Origin: Stercorarius parasiticus
Lineage: Eukaryota > Chordata > Aves > Charadriiformes > Stercorariidae
Length of the DNA stretch: 64,000 bases
Reading direction: 5' to 3'
Assembly: GCA_013396915.1 (NCBI GenBank)
Contig: VWZL01001352.1
Location: 211,389-275,388 of the forward strand
Part shown: positions 47,235-58,245 of the stretch, one piece after another
Numbering within the stretch: position 1 is the stretch's first letter
Layout of the letters: each line of letters begins with the position of its first letter
Translations under genes and position numbers: made by a program
Notes under the pieces: generated by a model
Database searches by the model: none
Told to the model about the DNA's origin: nothing
What the model saw: the letters and a program-made list of their open reading frames with translations, nothing else

Positions 47235-47460
47235 TTGGTCTTCTTATGTTACTCCTTTATCCACAATGATATTTGCAATACATTCCAATTTCATATCATC
47301 TGAAAATTTACTAAATATGCCGTTTACTCCTCCATCCAAAGCAGAAATAAAGTTGCTAAATAAAACTGGGTCTAACACCAATCCTGGCTACACCTCCTCA
47401 GTCACTGCAATTTAACATAACTTTTCTGATTGTCCTTCAGCTGATTTTTCATCACTGTGA
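47235..47460 (-). mobile_element. Very old CR1-type LINE fragment, RT region
   Basis: Read on plus, TCATCTGAAAATTTACTAAA, CTCCATCCAAAGCAGAAATA, TTGCTAAATAAAACTGGGTC, CACCAATCCTGGCTACACCT and TCAGCTGATTTTTCATCAC run in the same order as 125-300 of the window (TGAATTTACTGAGGG, CCTCATCCAGATCACTGATG, TTGAATAAAACTGGCCCC). That is the CR1 RT region between motif C and motif A. Substitutions and stops are dense, so it is an ancient copy. Confidence 0.65.
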
Positions 47461-47787
47461 TGGTGCCAGTTTGAATTAGTTTTGTAAATAACAATGGGGG
47501 TTCTGTATTAAAAGTATTCAGTACAAGATAATATAAAAGTTGAATATTACTTTTGCAGTCAGATTGTATTTCAACTCATGAAAACTTGCAGACCTAATGT
47601 GTCTTTACTAGAAAGATGAAATTCTGAAAAAGCAGAGGTTATTTGTGATCTCTGCATGATGCTGACAGATATTACACAAGTTCTGTAGGAAACTGATATT
47701 CTTCGTCTCCAGCCTGGAGACCAGACAGGATACCCTGTAGTATCAAAAGTGGCACTAAGCACTGATATTTAAAATTGAATTACTCCT

Positions 47788-48499
47788 TGTTGTGGTTTGG
47801 GACAGACTGGCCAATGACGAGACAACAGATGCTCTCCCCTACCTCTCATTCCAAGGAGAGGAGGAGGAGAGATAAAGAGATTTATGAGTTTAGAAGGAAC
47901 TAAACTACTTTAATGAAATATTGATAATAAAATAAATGAAATAGATGCAATATAGACAAAACTGTATCAAGCTCCCAGGGTAATGTCACGTGCAGGCACT
48001 GGGGAAGTCCCAGACTGGACTCAGCGATGGATGGGAACTGGATTTCAGATCTGGAGTCAGGAACCCATGGATTGGGATCAAAGGCAGATGAACAGACAGG
48101 GTCCTCCTCGGACATCAGCCATTGAAAAAAGAGGGCTGACCCTTTGATGCCTCAGCTTTTATACTAAGCACGGGACAGACGGGTTGGAATACCCTGTTGG
48201 TCAGTTTTGGGTCACCTGACCTGTAGACTCACACACACGTATGACCCCTCTACACTTTTCCGTTTCTGACCCTCCAGTGCAGCAAATAACAAAGTCAGCT
48301 GACATTGGTTGTTATTGCTATAAGTACAAGCAAGAGCCTTTCTGCGTACCATTCCTTGGCATGAACTATAAACAGACTCTGAGAAAGAACCGTTTTCAAC
48401 ACAACATGCTGTTAATTTCAGAGAGTTAGAAGAGGCTTAGTTAAGAAGTGAAATTACTGAACAGAAAGTTGATTCTGTTTTACCTCAAACCAGGACACA
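47788..48499 (-). mobile_element. Solo LTR, second family
   Basis: Begins TGTTGTGGTTTG and ends CAAACCAGGACACA: the termini are imperfect inverted repeats of LTR type. On the minus strand a clean TATAAAA box lies at 48157-48163, about 340 bp into the element. An ATTAAA polyadenylation-type signal lies near 47910, which places U3, R and U5 in the expected order. It differs from the 40416/51974 family except at its ends and around GGTTGGAATA-CCTGTTGGTCAG. Flanking 5-mers (CTCCT and CTTTT) match poorly. No internal retroviral sequence adjoins. Confidence 0.8.
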
Positions 48500-50639
48500 C
48501 TTTTATTTTCCATCTTTAGTCAGTGGAGTGTGCCAGTCACATGCAATAAGCATTTCAGAAAAAGGGCCTGGCTTATAAGCACATAGATCTACTGTGCTGT
48601 CTCCTAGAAGACACAGTCTTTCTTTGACTAATGAAAATTGACAATAGAGCTCATTTTAGCTAACATTAATTATCCAGAAGACAAATTTGGCTACCCACAC
48701 AAAGACATCAAGTGACATTTCAGATTCCCTAGGTTATATGAAATACCCTCACAGGGCTAATAGAAAAGATGTAGGACCTATAGGAGAACCATACTCTTCT
48801 AGAATAGCTAGAATACCCTAAACATCTCAAAAGCACTGAATTCCCATCTGTATACAATGGAATTTATCCCTTATATTCCACTTAGTGTTTGAATAGATCA
48901 TCACCCTGCTCTTCCCCTATCTCCTCACCCCTTTTTCTTGTAGTTTCAGTCTATAACTCCACACTAAGATCCCTTCATCATTCACCTTACAGTGTTTAGT
49001 CTATAAATTCGTGTTACAATAAATAGAACCTAGTAGATAACAAGGTAATAGTCCTTTTCATATTACCCAATTAATATACATCCACAAAGCTTAACAATCA
49101 ATCAGCGTGCAACACCCACATCTAATTAAGCTTCTCCAACCAGCACTAATAGTCATAAACAGAAACTACCACTGGGGAGCTTGAGGGAATCTCAATGAAA
49201 AGTGTAACTGTACTAGGGAGAAAACATGAAAATCACCATTCATCATCATCATCTTCATTGTCATCACAGCCTGGTGTGTTGGAGAGAATGCCCAAAGGAT
49301 GCTTGTCTGGTGACCCCACTGCTGCTCTTCTGACCTGGCCACTGGAGAGAGGTTTCGCTTTCTCTTTCTCTTTTCTTTTTCTTCCCCAGTTTCTGCCTGG
49401 TAGCTTTAAATTGATGCATGCTGTCAATTACAGAACCTAAAAAAGAAATTTTCTTCATTTAAGATTATTCCAACTTTCTTTGTGCAACAGCTTTGCTATC
49501 AGAGACATATTGAAATATAGAAGCAACACCACAAAGAAAATGGGGAAAGGAAGCTGATACGTCAGTGGGTTGGCTTGATAAAAAAATGGGATGTAGCTGG
49601 TGCATATATCAAGATCAGACATCAAGAAAGACTTTCAGGTTTTTCAGTCTGTATGAATTTAGATTAGATAATCCATCTCCTGGAATACAACTACTGAAAA
49701 AGCAGATGGAGATCAACAAAGTAGTTGTAGTACTGTATCTGATCAAAATAAAACAAAATCTCTGTTTAATCCTTTTTTTTCTCAGCATCATATTTACAAA
49801 ATTACTTTTTTTAGTATCTGTACTTTCTTCTTTACCACAGCATATAGTTATTTAAAAATTCATCAGAATAAAATAAGGTATCACCCATTATTTCCCATAA
49901 AGATTTCACTGTTTTAGATAACATGTCCTCAAAGTTCCTGAGAATAAGCTAACTGTGGTTTGTAGCAATACCCAACGTTTTCTTACTTGTTTGCTATGTT
50001 TAGTTCTACAGTGTTACTAACATTCCTGCATTATTTATTTGGTTTGGAGCTGCTGGAGAAATAAGCAGAAATAAATTTCAATAACTCCAGAAAAAGAGCT
50101 TACCAACTTACCTTGAAAGGAGGCTTGAAAAGAAAGACAAGACATCTCAAGTACATGCTGAAAGGATCTATTGCAAGATCCTCTTCGTAGCCTGAAAGTG
50201 AAGTAACATTCATGAAAGGATTAGACTGATTAGGACAAAGAAAGTCCTAAGCATCTGAAGCCATTGAGATCATTCCAGTTTCCAGAAAACAGTAGAAGAG
50301 ACAGCTAGCTTGTTAGCTACATATGCATACTACTTTGAAAAATATGTTTTCTAATTTTTTGCATAGTTTTTTCTCACTAGAATTTATCTTCTTTTCTTTG
50401 CAGTGGTATTAAAAGCTACTGCAGGCATAAGTATATGCCTGTTTTTTGGAAGCTCAGATGGCACCTAATTATGGAAAAAAACAAAACCCTTCTTAAAAAA
50501 TTCAAATAAATATAAAACAAGAAGACTTCTTTTGAGGAGATATTTTCACTCACGTGCTGTGAGCTGTGTAAAGGCTTGGTACCAGGCATCTGTCTTGTTA
50601 TGGTGTGCATTTTAATCATTGGATAAGAGCGAAAGCCGT
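48500..50639. other. AT-rich DNA with one weak exon-like segment
   Basis: Apart from the segment at 49233-49458, listed separately, nothing was recognised. A CATCATCAT run sits at 49239-49255. Confidence 0.5.
49233..49458 (-). other. Weak exon-like segment
   Basis: On the minus strand a pyrimidine run ending in TTTAG (AG at 49437-49438) precedes about 200 bp with less A/T than its flanks. Two frames of 64 codons overlap. One reads GRKRKEKEKAKPLSSGQ and then an acidic tail (CDDNEDDDDEW) that is simply the CAT repeat on the other strand. I recognise no protein family, see no convincing donor, and cannot choose a frame. Chance is the more likely explanation. Confidence 0.1.
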
Positions 50640-51060
50640 GAAAATATCAGTACTGATTGAAGGCTGATGGCCCAGAACCATAAACAATGGGATGGTGTGA
50701 CTGGCTAAACCCCTAGGGGTGGAATATGACTCCCTAAATAAGAACCTATAATGGAAGAAGGACTAGTGGAGATGGGCAAGGGTGATATGGCCCTGAAGCT
50801 CAAAGAATAATGGAAAGCAGCTGACTTCATCTCAACACAAAGGGGACCTGAGGGTGGCCTTTTTTTATAGATATACATCTATCAACAGTTGATCAGATCA
50901 ACTGGTGGTGTAAATGTTTCCCTAAGTCAGCCAGACCAGCATAGGGGGAGTGAATACATGGTTCATCCCAACATAGAGTACAAAAGCTAGACAACTAGCA
51001 AAAGAATTTCAAAGACCAATGGGCTTGAGATGGCTTCAACCATAATTTGGATTCATGAAA
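50640..51060 (-). mobile_element. Dispersed repeat, copy 2 (partner of 13395-13800, inverted)
   Basis: Its reverse complement shares ordered blocks with copy 1: CTTTGAAATTC, TTTGCTAGTTGTCTAG, GGTCTGGCTGACTTA, GATCAACTGTTGATAG, AAAGGCCA-CCTC, GAGCTTC, CATATCACC and CCTTCTTCCATTAT. Moderate divergence implies both copies are old. It is probably an LTR of a family different from the TG...CA LTRs above. Confidence 0.7.
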
Positions 51061-51973
51061 TATTAATTGGTCTAATATTCAATTCTTAGCTTTCTATAAA
51101 TGGTGTGTTCCCTTTTGCCTGTAACACCAGTAAGTAATAATTACATTTGTTTTCTGAAGTTGTTTTCCCACTCTTTACTTTATCTTCCTCAAAATTGTTG
51201 CTGCTCACACTGCACTAAGCAATTTGTGTTATCACTGATTAAATAAAATGGTCTTCTCATGCATCAGCATGCAGATCACTGTATAAAATATGTGACCAAG
51301 TAATTGGAAAGAAAAACAGTTGTAGGTTAAGGCTTTGTGAGCAACTGCGGTATAAATGTGGTAATAGGAATAATTCCTAGTCAGCTGTGGCTTACTGCTT
51401 TCTAATACCTACGTAATCAAAAGGCCAGTCAATTAACATTTAACCTACTTATCTATGCAGGATTTTTTAAATAGAATTTTATTCCCCAGGTACTATTTCA
51501 TGTTTTCCAGGTACATTTCACTGTGTGAAATAGTTACTGGGTAATCATATAGACATAGAGTAATAAATAATAATACAAGAATAATTTTATTTAAGCTATT
51601 AAAATCACTGTTGCATAATAATTTTAGCCAGCAGCAAGATTTTAAACAATATAATTGTAGCATCTAGAGCTTAAAAGACGATTTTAAATAAAAAGCATAT
51701 AATAGGTTCTACTCCAGCGCAATACTATATCAAATACTTGTCTAATACTTGACATACCTATTTTTCCATAATTTTAGAAAACTATTTATTCTCTAGTGTT
51801 AATATTTGTAATATCTTAGAATGAACATTACCTTAATATGATTCTGTATCATCATCATGAATAATGTGAACCTTAGTGTGGTTTGCAGTTATTACCTGCG
51901 TTCTTTTTGTCAGTTATTCTTTGAGACCTTTATTGCTTAGGATGAAAAACTGCAATGTAAATGGTTTTAGTAG
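51061..51973. other. AT-rich DNA
   Basis: No gene recognised. The segment 51150-51450 is repeat-free and complex (GCATCAGCATGCAGATCAC, CCTACGTAATCAAAAGG) and could be a conserved block, but nothing shows it. Confidence 0.5.
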
Positions 51974-52825
51974 TGTATTGGTTTTGGCTGAGATAGAGTT
52001 AGTTTTCTTCGTAGTACCTTGCATGGGGCTATGTTTTGGATTTTTGACCAAAACAGTGTTGATAATACACTGATGCTTTAGTTGTTGCTGAACAGTGCTT
52101 CCACAACATGAAGCCTTTTCTGTTTCTCATAACTAAGACTTATAATTAAGGCCTGACATGACAAGAGAAGGGGCAATAGTGAATCTGAAAGAGGGTAGGG
52201 TTAGACTGGAGATAAGGAAGAAATTTTTTATGGTGAGGGTGGTGAGACACTGCAACAGACTGCCTCAGAGAAGTTGTGCATGAAGCATCATTGGAAGTGT
52301 TCACAGTCAGGCTGGATGGGGCTTTGAGCAACCTCATCTAGTGAAAGATGTTCCTGCCCATGGCAGGGATATTGGTCTAGGTGACATTTAAAGGTCCCTT
52401 CCAACCCAAACCCAATCTATGATTCCATGATTCTAGGAAGCTGGCAGGGAACACAGCCAGGATAGCTGAGCCCAACTGACCAAAGGGATATCCCAAACAA
52501 TATGACATCATGCTCGTCTATAAAAGCTAGGGAAAGAAGGAGGAAGAGGGGGAGTTATGGCATTTGTCTTCCCAAGCGACTGTCATGTTGGAGCCCTGCT
52601 TTCCTGGAAATGGCTAAGCATCTGCCTACTGATGGGAAGTAGTGAATCAATTCCTTATTTTGCTTTGCCTGCGCATGCTGCTTTTGATTTTGCTATTAAA
52701 CTGTCTTTATCGCAACCCACGAGTTTTCGCACTTTTACCTTCTAATTCTCTCCCCAGTTCTGCTGTGGGGGAGTGAGCGAACAGCTGTGTGGGGCTTAGC
52801 TGCCTACTGAAGCTAACCCACAACA
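51974..52825 (+). mobile_element. Solo LTR with nested CR1
   Basis: Begins TGTATTGGTTTTGGCTGAGA and ends CTAACCCACAACA. It is flanked by AGTAG (51969-51973) and AATAG (52826-52830), a 4-of-5 target duplication. Excluding the CR1 at 52154-52435 the LTR is about 570 bp, close to the 590 bp of the inverted relative at 40416-41005. A TATAAAA box is at 52519-52525, and an ATTAAA signal near 52694 sits in the expected R region. No retroviral coding sequence is attached. Confidence 0.88.
52154..52435 (+). mobile_element. CR1 LINE 3' end nested in the LTR
   Basis: Plus-strand CR1: GACTGGAGATAAGGAAGAAA, GGTGAGGGTGGTGAGACACT, GGCTGGATGGGGCTTTGAGC, CATGGCAGGGATATTGG, then GGTCCCTTCCAACCCAAACC and terminal CTATGATTCCATGATTCTA. 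It is only about 280 bp, a strongly 5'-truncated copy. The LTR resumes at 52436 (GGAAGCTGGCAGGGAAC), so the CR1 inserted after the LTR. Confidence 0.93.
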
Positions 52826-55800
52826 AATAGAAAACTGTGAAGTATTGCATTTTATCTCTTTCTGTATTAGTCCTGAACATGCCTTTTTGAATTGTGATCA
52901 TTATTTCTGTTTAAACACAATACTGAAAGGTGTTTGCTCCATGAACACCGGGCACTCCCCTTTTTATGATATAATTCAATTAATATAAGGAATATCAAAT
53001 CAGACGAATTCCAAACTAAACCAAGTAAGGCCTTCTATAGGAAAGACTGCTTGTAGCTGTATTCACATACCGGGATGACTGCAGAGGAGTTATCCAGAAA
53101 ATGGAACCAATTAATTCATCTGATCTTACAAATTTTATCTGTTTTTTTAGGGAAGTTGTTAAAAAATTGGTTTTGACAGTTTAACGCATTAACAATAATG
53201 AATGAGAACATATTTTCTGGACTCAACCCATAAATATTTCCTTTCTATGGAAAAAGACACATTTTACCACATTTACTTTATTGTTTCAGTCCTGCTTTGC
53301 CATTTTTCTGTGGATGAACACAATTACTCAAAAATTTGTCATACACTACCTATAATAAGCATTTTCTGTAGCAGATAATTTGAGTCTGCAAGACTTCATA
53401 GCTTTTGTTGGACTGAGTGACAAAGTTAAAAATCTCGTAAAGAAGTAAAATGTGTTGATGGAAATAAATACGTAGAATACCAACATTTAAACTATGAAAC
53501 AAATGGTATCAAACATTGACTATTTATTCATGGGACCTAGTTTATGATACTCCATAAGTGCTGTTAAAACATTCAAAATGTATGAATTTAAAACATAATC
53601 CAGGAATATCTCATCTTTGTTCATACTCTGTCCCTTTCAATACCAGTTAGGAAAGTTTGACAGATTCGATACTGATTAAGAACTCCCTAGAGAAGAATAT
53701 TTGGTTCTGATTCTCATCTGCGCTGTTTCCTTTTGTAGTTTTAGGGAAGTCAATTTAATCTCCCTCTATTGCCTGTTCCAATCCAATGGGATCCCAAGGA
53801 GTCGGTTTGCCAGAAGGTAAAACACGCTATTGGCATTAAAATCACATAAATCCTAGAATCCAGCTTCAGGATTATGTTCTTTAGTTTTCTTTCATATTGC
53901 TCATATTTGAAAATAGAGATTTAAATATTTAAATTTGGTATTATGATTTCTTATAGCTTTCTTGGTAATTAGAAAGGTACAATTTTTGCATCTACGTGCA
54001 AGATATCATCTTAGTAATTCAGACACAAGATGAATGTACCAAGACCAGGGTACAGTTAACAGAAAATGTGAATACGTAGTATTAAATTCAGCATACACTG
54101 GACTGTGTTTGCTAATAAACTATTAGAATATTTCCTGGTGCAGATTTGACTCATTTCAAATAACACGTGCCCTAGTAATTCCTGGACATAGTTTATCTGT
54201 TAAATTGTTCTTGCCCAGTATGCACTGCTTGGGAGCCTAGGGCACTTTACCAGCAGAGAAACAGGCTGCGTCATGGCAGTTGCTTTCAGTGCCCAGGAAG
54301 ATTTCTGAGCATTTTTAGTGCAGACATAACACTATTAGTGTAGGTACAGCCATAACATCTTGCTAAAATATTTCTTATTACTCAGGATCTTCAACCTGAG
54401 AACAAAGAATTGTACTTAAAAATCAATATGCATACAAGACTAAGAAAAACAATTTTAAGTACTGATAGCTTGCCAGGTAATATTTGCCCTTCACATGAAT
54501 TAAAATGAACATATGTACTTACAAGCATGGTATTTTCTAATGCCAAATACGAAGGAAAAGTGAATTGCTACGTATTTGAATGATCAGAATAGAGTCAGTT
54601 AATCAGCTTTCCTTGCTGTGTTCATAGATTTTTCTTCTTAAGCATATGAACTTAACTCTGTGTGAAAGTCCAGTTGTGACTTCAATGTCATCCTCATTCT
54701 TCATCCCTTTTTTTCTGTTTTCAAAGAGACAGAGCTTTGGAACTCATTGCTTTTCTCTAGAGGCTAGTACAGGAAGAATAAAAAAAAATATGAGTATTAC
54801 CTGCTACCAAAAACTTAAAACTGTTAGATCCCATATCTAAAAAAATATCTTCTTTATATCTATACACTTTCTATTTCTGTGTGTTCTTTATAAGTGCAAA
54901 CACTGACATTTTCCTTAATTCAGTCACTATACACTATGTGCAATGCATGAAGTGTGTATTTTGGAGAGATGATTAAATACAGGTTAAAAAACCCAAACAC
55001 ATTTGAGTGACATACTTGCAGTTACCATAGTAGTCAGCAGGAAGACTGGGTCTTCTGATGTAACTGCAAGATTATTTTCTCTCTGTAATAAGCAAAACAT
55101 AATACTTGGTCTCTTTGCAGGTAAATAGAATGCAGAGATTTCTTTCAAAACTTCAAAATCTTTTTTCTGAAATATACCTGGAATATCGTTCTTCATTTCA
55201 TATATCACTGAGTTCTACAAATTTTCTCATTCAATGGAGCATAGCTTTCGTCACTATTCCCTGTTTCTTCTTTGACTTTCAGACAATGTTTTTGATAAAG
55301 AACTGGCAAAATGCATGCTTATTTCATGATCTTTTGATATTGAAACCTTTATTCCTCTTTGAAGTTCACTTATCTAGCATTGTATATTTTCATTGCTTGC
55401 AGTACCCCATGGGCAGGCACCTAGAACTTGTGCCTATCTTCAATACACCTGCCTGCGTGTATTGTAAGAAGGTAGACGGGTATCAGTCAGTCATCTCTCA
55501 GAAATAATAACCCTTTCCACTCAGTGTTTTTAAAGAGGTGAGTTTGGAATAGAGTCAGTTTACTGTTCCATTAATGATAATATAATCAGTAATATAGTTG
55601 TGCTTGCTTTGGGCTATGTAATAGCCCAGTAGCAATAATAAGCTGTTGTTGTACAGACTGCGTACATGCTTTTGTACATGTTGTACATGTAGTTGTACAT
55701 GCTTTGGGCTTTGCAATAGCATAGTAGCAATAATAAATATTGAAAGTGGTGTCAGCAAGAGTCTTGTTCTGGAGGGCTTAATACTGAAGGAAACGAAGAA

Positions 55801-56636
55801 TCCCACAGAGGGTTTAAAGAGATAGCAATTATAGGACAAAGCTGGTAGTGCTTTGTAAAGTATGTGCTAATTTCATTAAAAGTTTATGTTCAGTTTATCA
55901 TATAGTTTATCAGTGTCAAGGTTAGAATCACGAATAATTAGGATCCAATGCATAGCTGTACAACTCAGCGTAACAAGTTTTAAAAACCACTGTTGTCTCA
56001 GTTGCTGCTTATCCAGCAGCAGTTGCCAACTATTCTCCTCCAACTACTTTTTAAGCATTAAACAATTAAATCTTTACTGTATTGATAGCAGTTGTTACTT
56101 ATGAAGGATTTCCAATGTAGATGCAGAAATACTCATTTAGCTTTTCTGTTCTTTCTGTTCTTTTTTCAGTATTATTTTTTTCTTATTAGAATTGTGATTC
56201 ATGAATGTATCATTTTGAACCCTGTTACAATGTACAAATGAATCCCGAAAACATTATTTCACTCTTTCTTTAAACCCTTTGCAAATGTTTAGGGCAATAA
56301 TAAAAAAATGTCATCAGATGAGGGTGTTAATAAATGTGAAAGTTATAAATGCAATAACAATACAGAGAGAATGATATTGATCTTACTTGAATGTCCATAT
56401 TTACAACATATGCATGTAAATAAGCTACAGATTAGAAAAACAATAAATGTAGATGTCTAATTTAGGTTTCTACATATGAACCAGGTTATCTCTTTAGAGT
56501 CAGTGGACATTCAGTGTGGGTTTCAGGTGTCTAAACATATACACTTAATGCCATTTAAGATATTCTATGGAATTCAGAAAGTCTACTCAGGGTTGGAAAA
56601 TGTGGCACAGGATGTAGAATAGTCTCATACATTTCA
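52826..56636. other. AT-rich DNA
   Basis: No gene recognised. It contains the direct repeat pair at 55597-55736. A 133-codon plus-strand frame at 55106-55507 is Phe/Leu/Ser-rich with no recognisable domain. Confidence 0.55.
55597..55736 (+). repeat. 45-bp direct repeat, period 95 bp
   Basis: 55597-55641 and 55692-55736 share GCTTTGGGCT, AATAGC and AGTAGCAATAATAA with a few changes. The spacer holds several TTGTACATG copies. It looks like a segmental tandem duplication followed by slippage. Confidence 0.88.
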
Positions 56637-58140
56637 TAGAATCATAGAATCATTTAGGTTGGAAAAGACCCTTGGGATCATCAAGTCCAACCATCAGCCC
56701 CACTCTACAAAGTTCTCCCCTACACCATATCCCCTAACACCACATCTAAAAGACTCTTAAGCACATTCAGGGATGGTGACTCCACCACCTCCCTGGGCAG
56801 CCTATTCCGGTGTCTGACCACTCTTTCTGTGAAGAATTTTTTCCTAAGGTCCAGTCTAAACCTACCCTGTTGCAGCTTAAAGCCATTCCCTCTTGTTCTA
56901 TTGCTAATTACCTGTGAGAAGAGACCAGCACCAACCTCTCTACAATGTCCTTCCAAGTAGTTGTAGAGAGTGATGAGGTCTCCCCTCAGCCTCCTCTTCC
57001 TCAAACTAAACAGTCCCAGCTCCTTCAATCGCTCCTCATAAGATTTATTCTGCAGGCCCTTCACCAGCTTCGTTGCCCTCCTCTGCACTCGCTCCAGCAC
57101 CTCGNNNNNNNNNNNNNNNNNNNNNNNNNNNNNNNNNNNNNNNNNNNNNNNNNNNNNNNNNNNNNNNNNNNNNNNNNNNNNNNNNNNNNNNNNNNNNNNN
57201 NNNNNNNNNNNNNNNNNNNNNNNNNNNNNNNNNNNNNNNNNNNNNNNNNNNNNNNNNNNNNNNNNNNNNNNNNNNNNNNNNNNNNNNNNNNNNNNNNNNN
57301 NNNNNNNNNNNNNNNNNNNNNNNNNNNNNNNNNNNNNNNNNNNNNNNNNNNNNNNNNNNNNNNNNNNNNNNNNNNNNNNNNNNNNNNNNNNNNNNNNNNN
57401 NNNNNNNNNNNNNNNNNNNNNNNNNNNNNNNNNNNNNNNNNNNNNNNNNNNNNNNNNNNNNNNNNNNNNNNNNNNNNNNNNNNNNNNNNNNNNNNNNNNN
57501 NNNNNNNNNNNNNNNNNNNNNNNNNNNNNNNNNNNNNNNNNNNNNNNNNNNNNNNNNNNNNNNNNNNNNNNNNNNNNNNNNNNNNNNNNNNNNNNNNNNN
57601 NNNNNNNNNNNNNNNNNNNNNNNNNNNNNNNNNNNNNNNNNNNNNNNNNNNNNNNNNNNNNNNNNNNNNNNNNNNNNNNNNNNNNNNNNNNNNNNNNNNN
57701 NNNNNNNNNNNNNNNNNNNNNNNNNNNNNNNNNNNNNNNNNNNNNNNNNNNNNNNNNNNNNNNNNNNNNNNNNNNNNNNNNNNNNNNNNNNNNNNNNNNN
57801 NNNNNNNNNNNNNNNNNNNNNNNNNNNNNNNNNNNNNNNNNNNNNNNNNNNNNNNNNNNNNNNNNNNNNNNNNNNNNNNNNNNNNNNNNNNNNNNNNNNN
57901 NNNNNNNNNNNNNNNNNNNNNNNNNNNNNNNNNNNNNNNNNNNNNNNNNNNNNNNNNNNNNNNNNNNNNNNNNNNNAGTAGGCGTTGAGCACCTCAGCTT
58001 TTTCCTCATCCTTTGTGACTATGTTTCCCTCTGCATCCAATAAGGGAGCGAGATTTTCCCTAATCCTCCTTTTGTTGTTAATGAATTTATAGAAACATTT
58101 TCTGTTATCCTTAATGGCATTTCTGGACATAAGACCTAAT
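56637..58140 (-). mobile_element. CR1 LINE, relatively well-preserved copy with an assembly gap
   Basis: Minus-strand CR1. The 3' end at 56637 starts CATAGAATCATAGAATC. The visible ORF2 C-terminus (above 56720) is fully open: [60 protein letters not shown], ending [11 protein letters not shown]. On the far side of the N run, 57977-58130 encodes the endonuclease-RT linker: KDNRKCFYKFINNKRRIREN, LAPLLDAEGNIVTKDEEKAE, VLNAY. Both visible coding parts lack stops, so this is one of the youngest copies here. The RT core lies in the gap. The two parts are in different frames as drawn, which the arbitrary gap length could explain. It is 5'-truncated at about 58140. Confidence 0.93.
57105..57976. other. 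Assembly gap (872 N) inside a CR1
   Basis: Continuous N. Any open frame drawn through it is an artefact. The missing sequence should be the CR1 RT domain. Confidence 0.99.
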
Positions 58141-58245
58141 CTGGTTGCCCATATATGGGTAACTAGTGTAATTTGATATTCTCTTGGGGATCTTTCCTGG
58201 TCTTCAGATGCTGCTCAGAAAAGACATAGGACTCCCATTGATGTT

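Noticed and set aside
56720..58130. Open frames of 300-430 codons on both strands
   Set aside because: They run through the 872-base N gap. Only the CR1 codons on each side are real.
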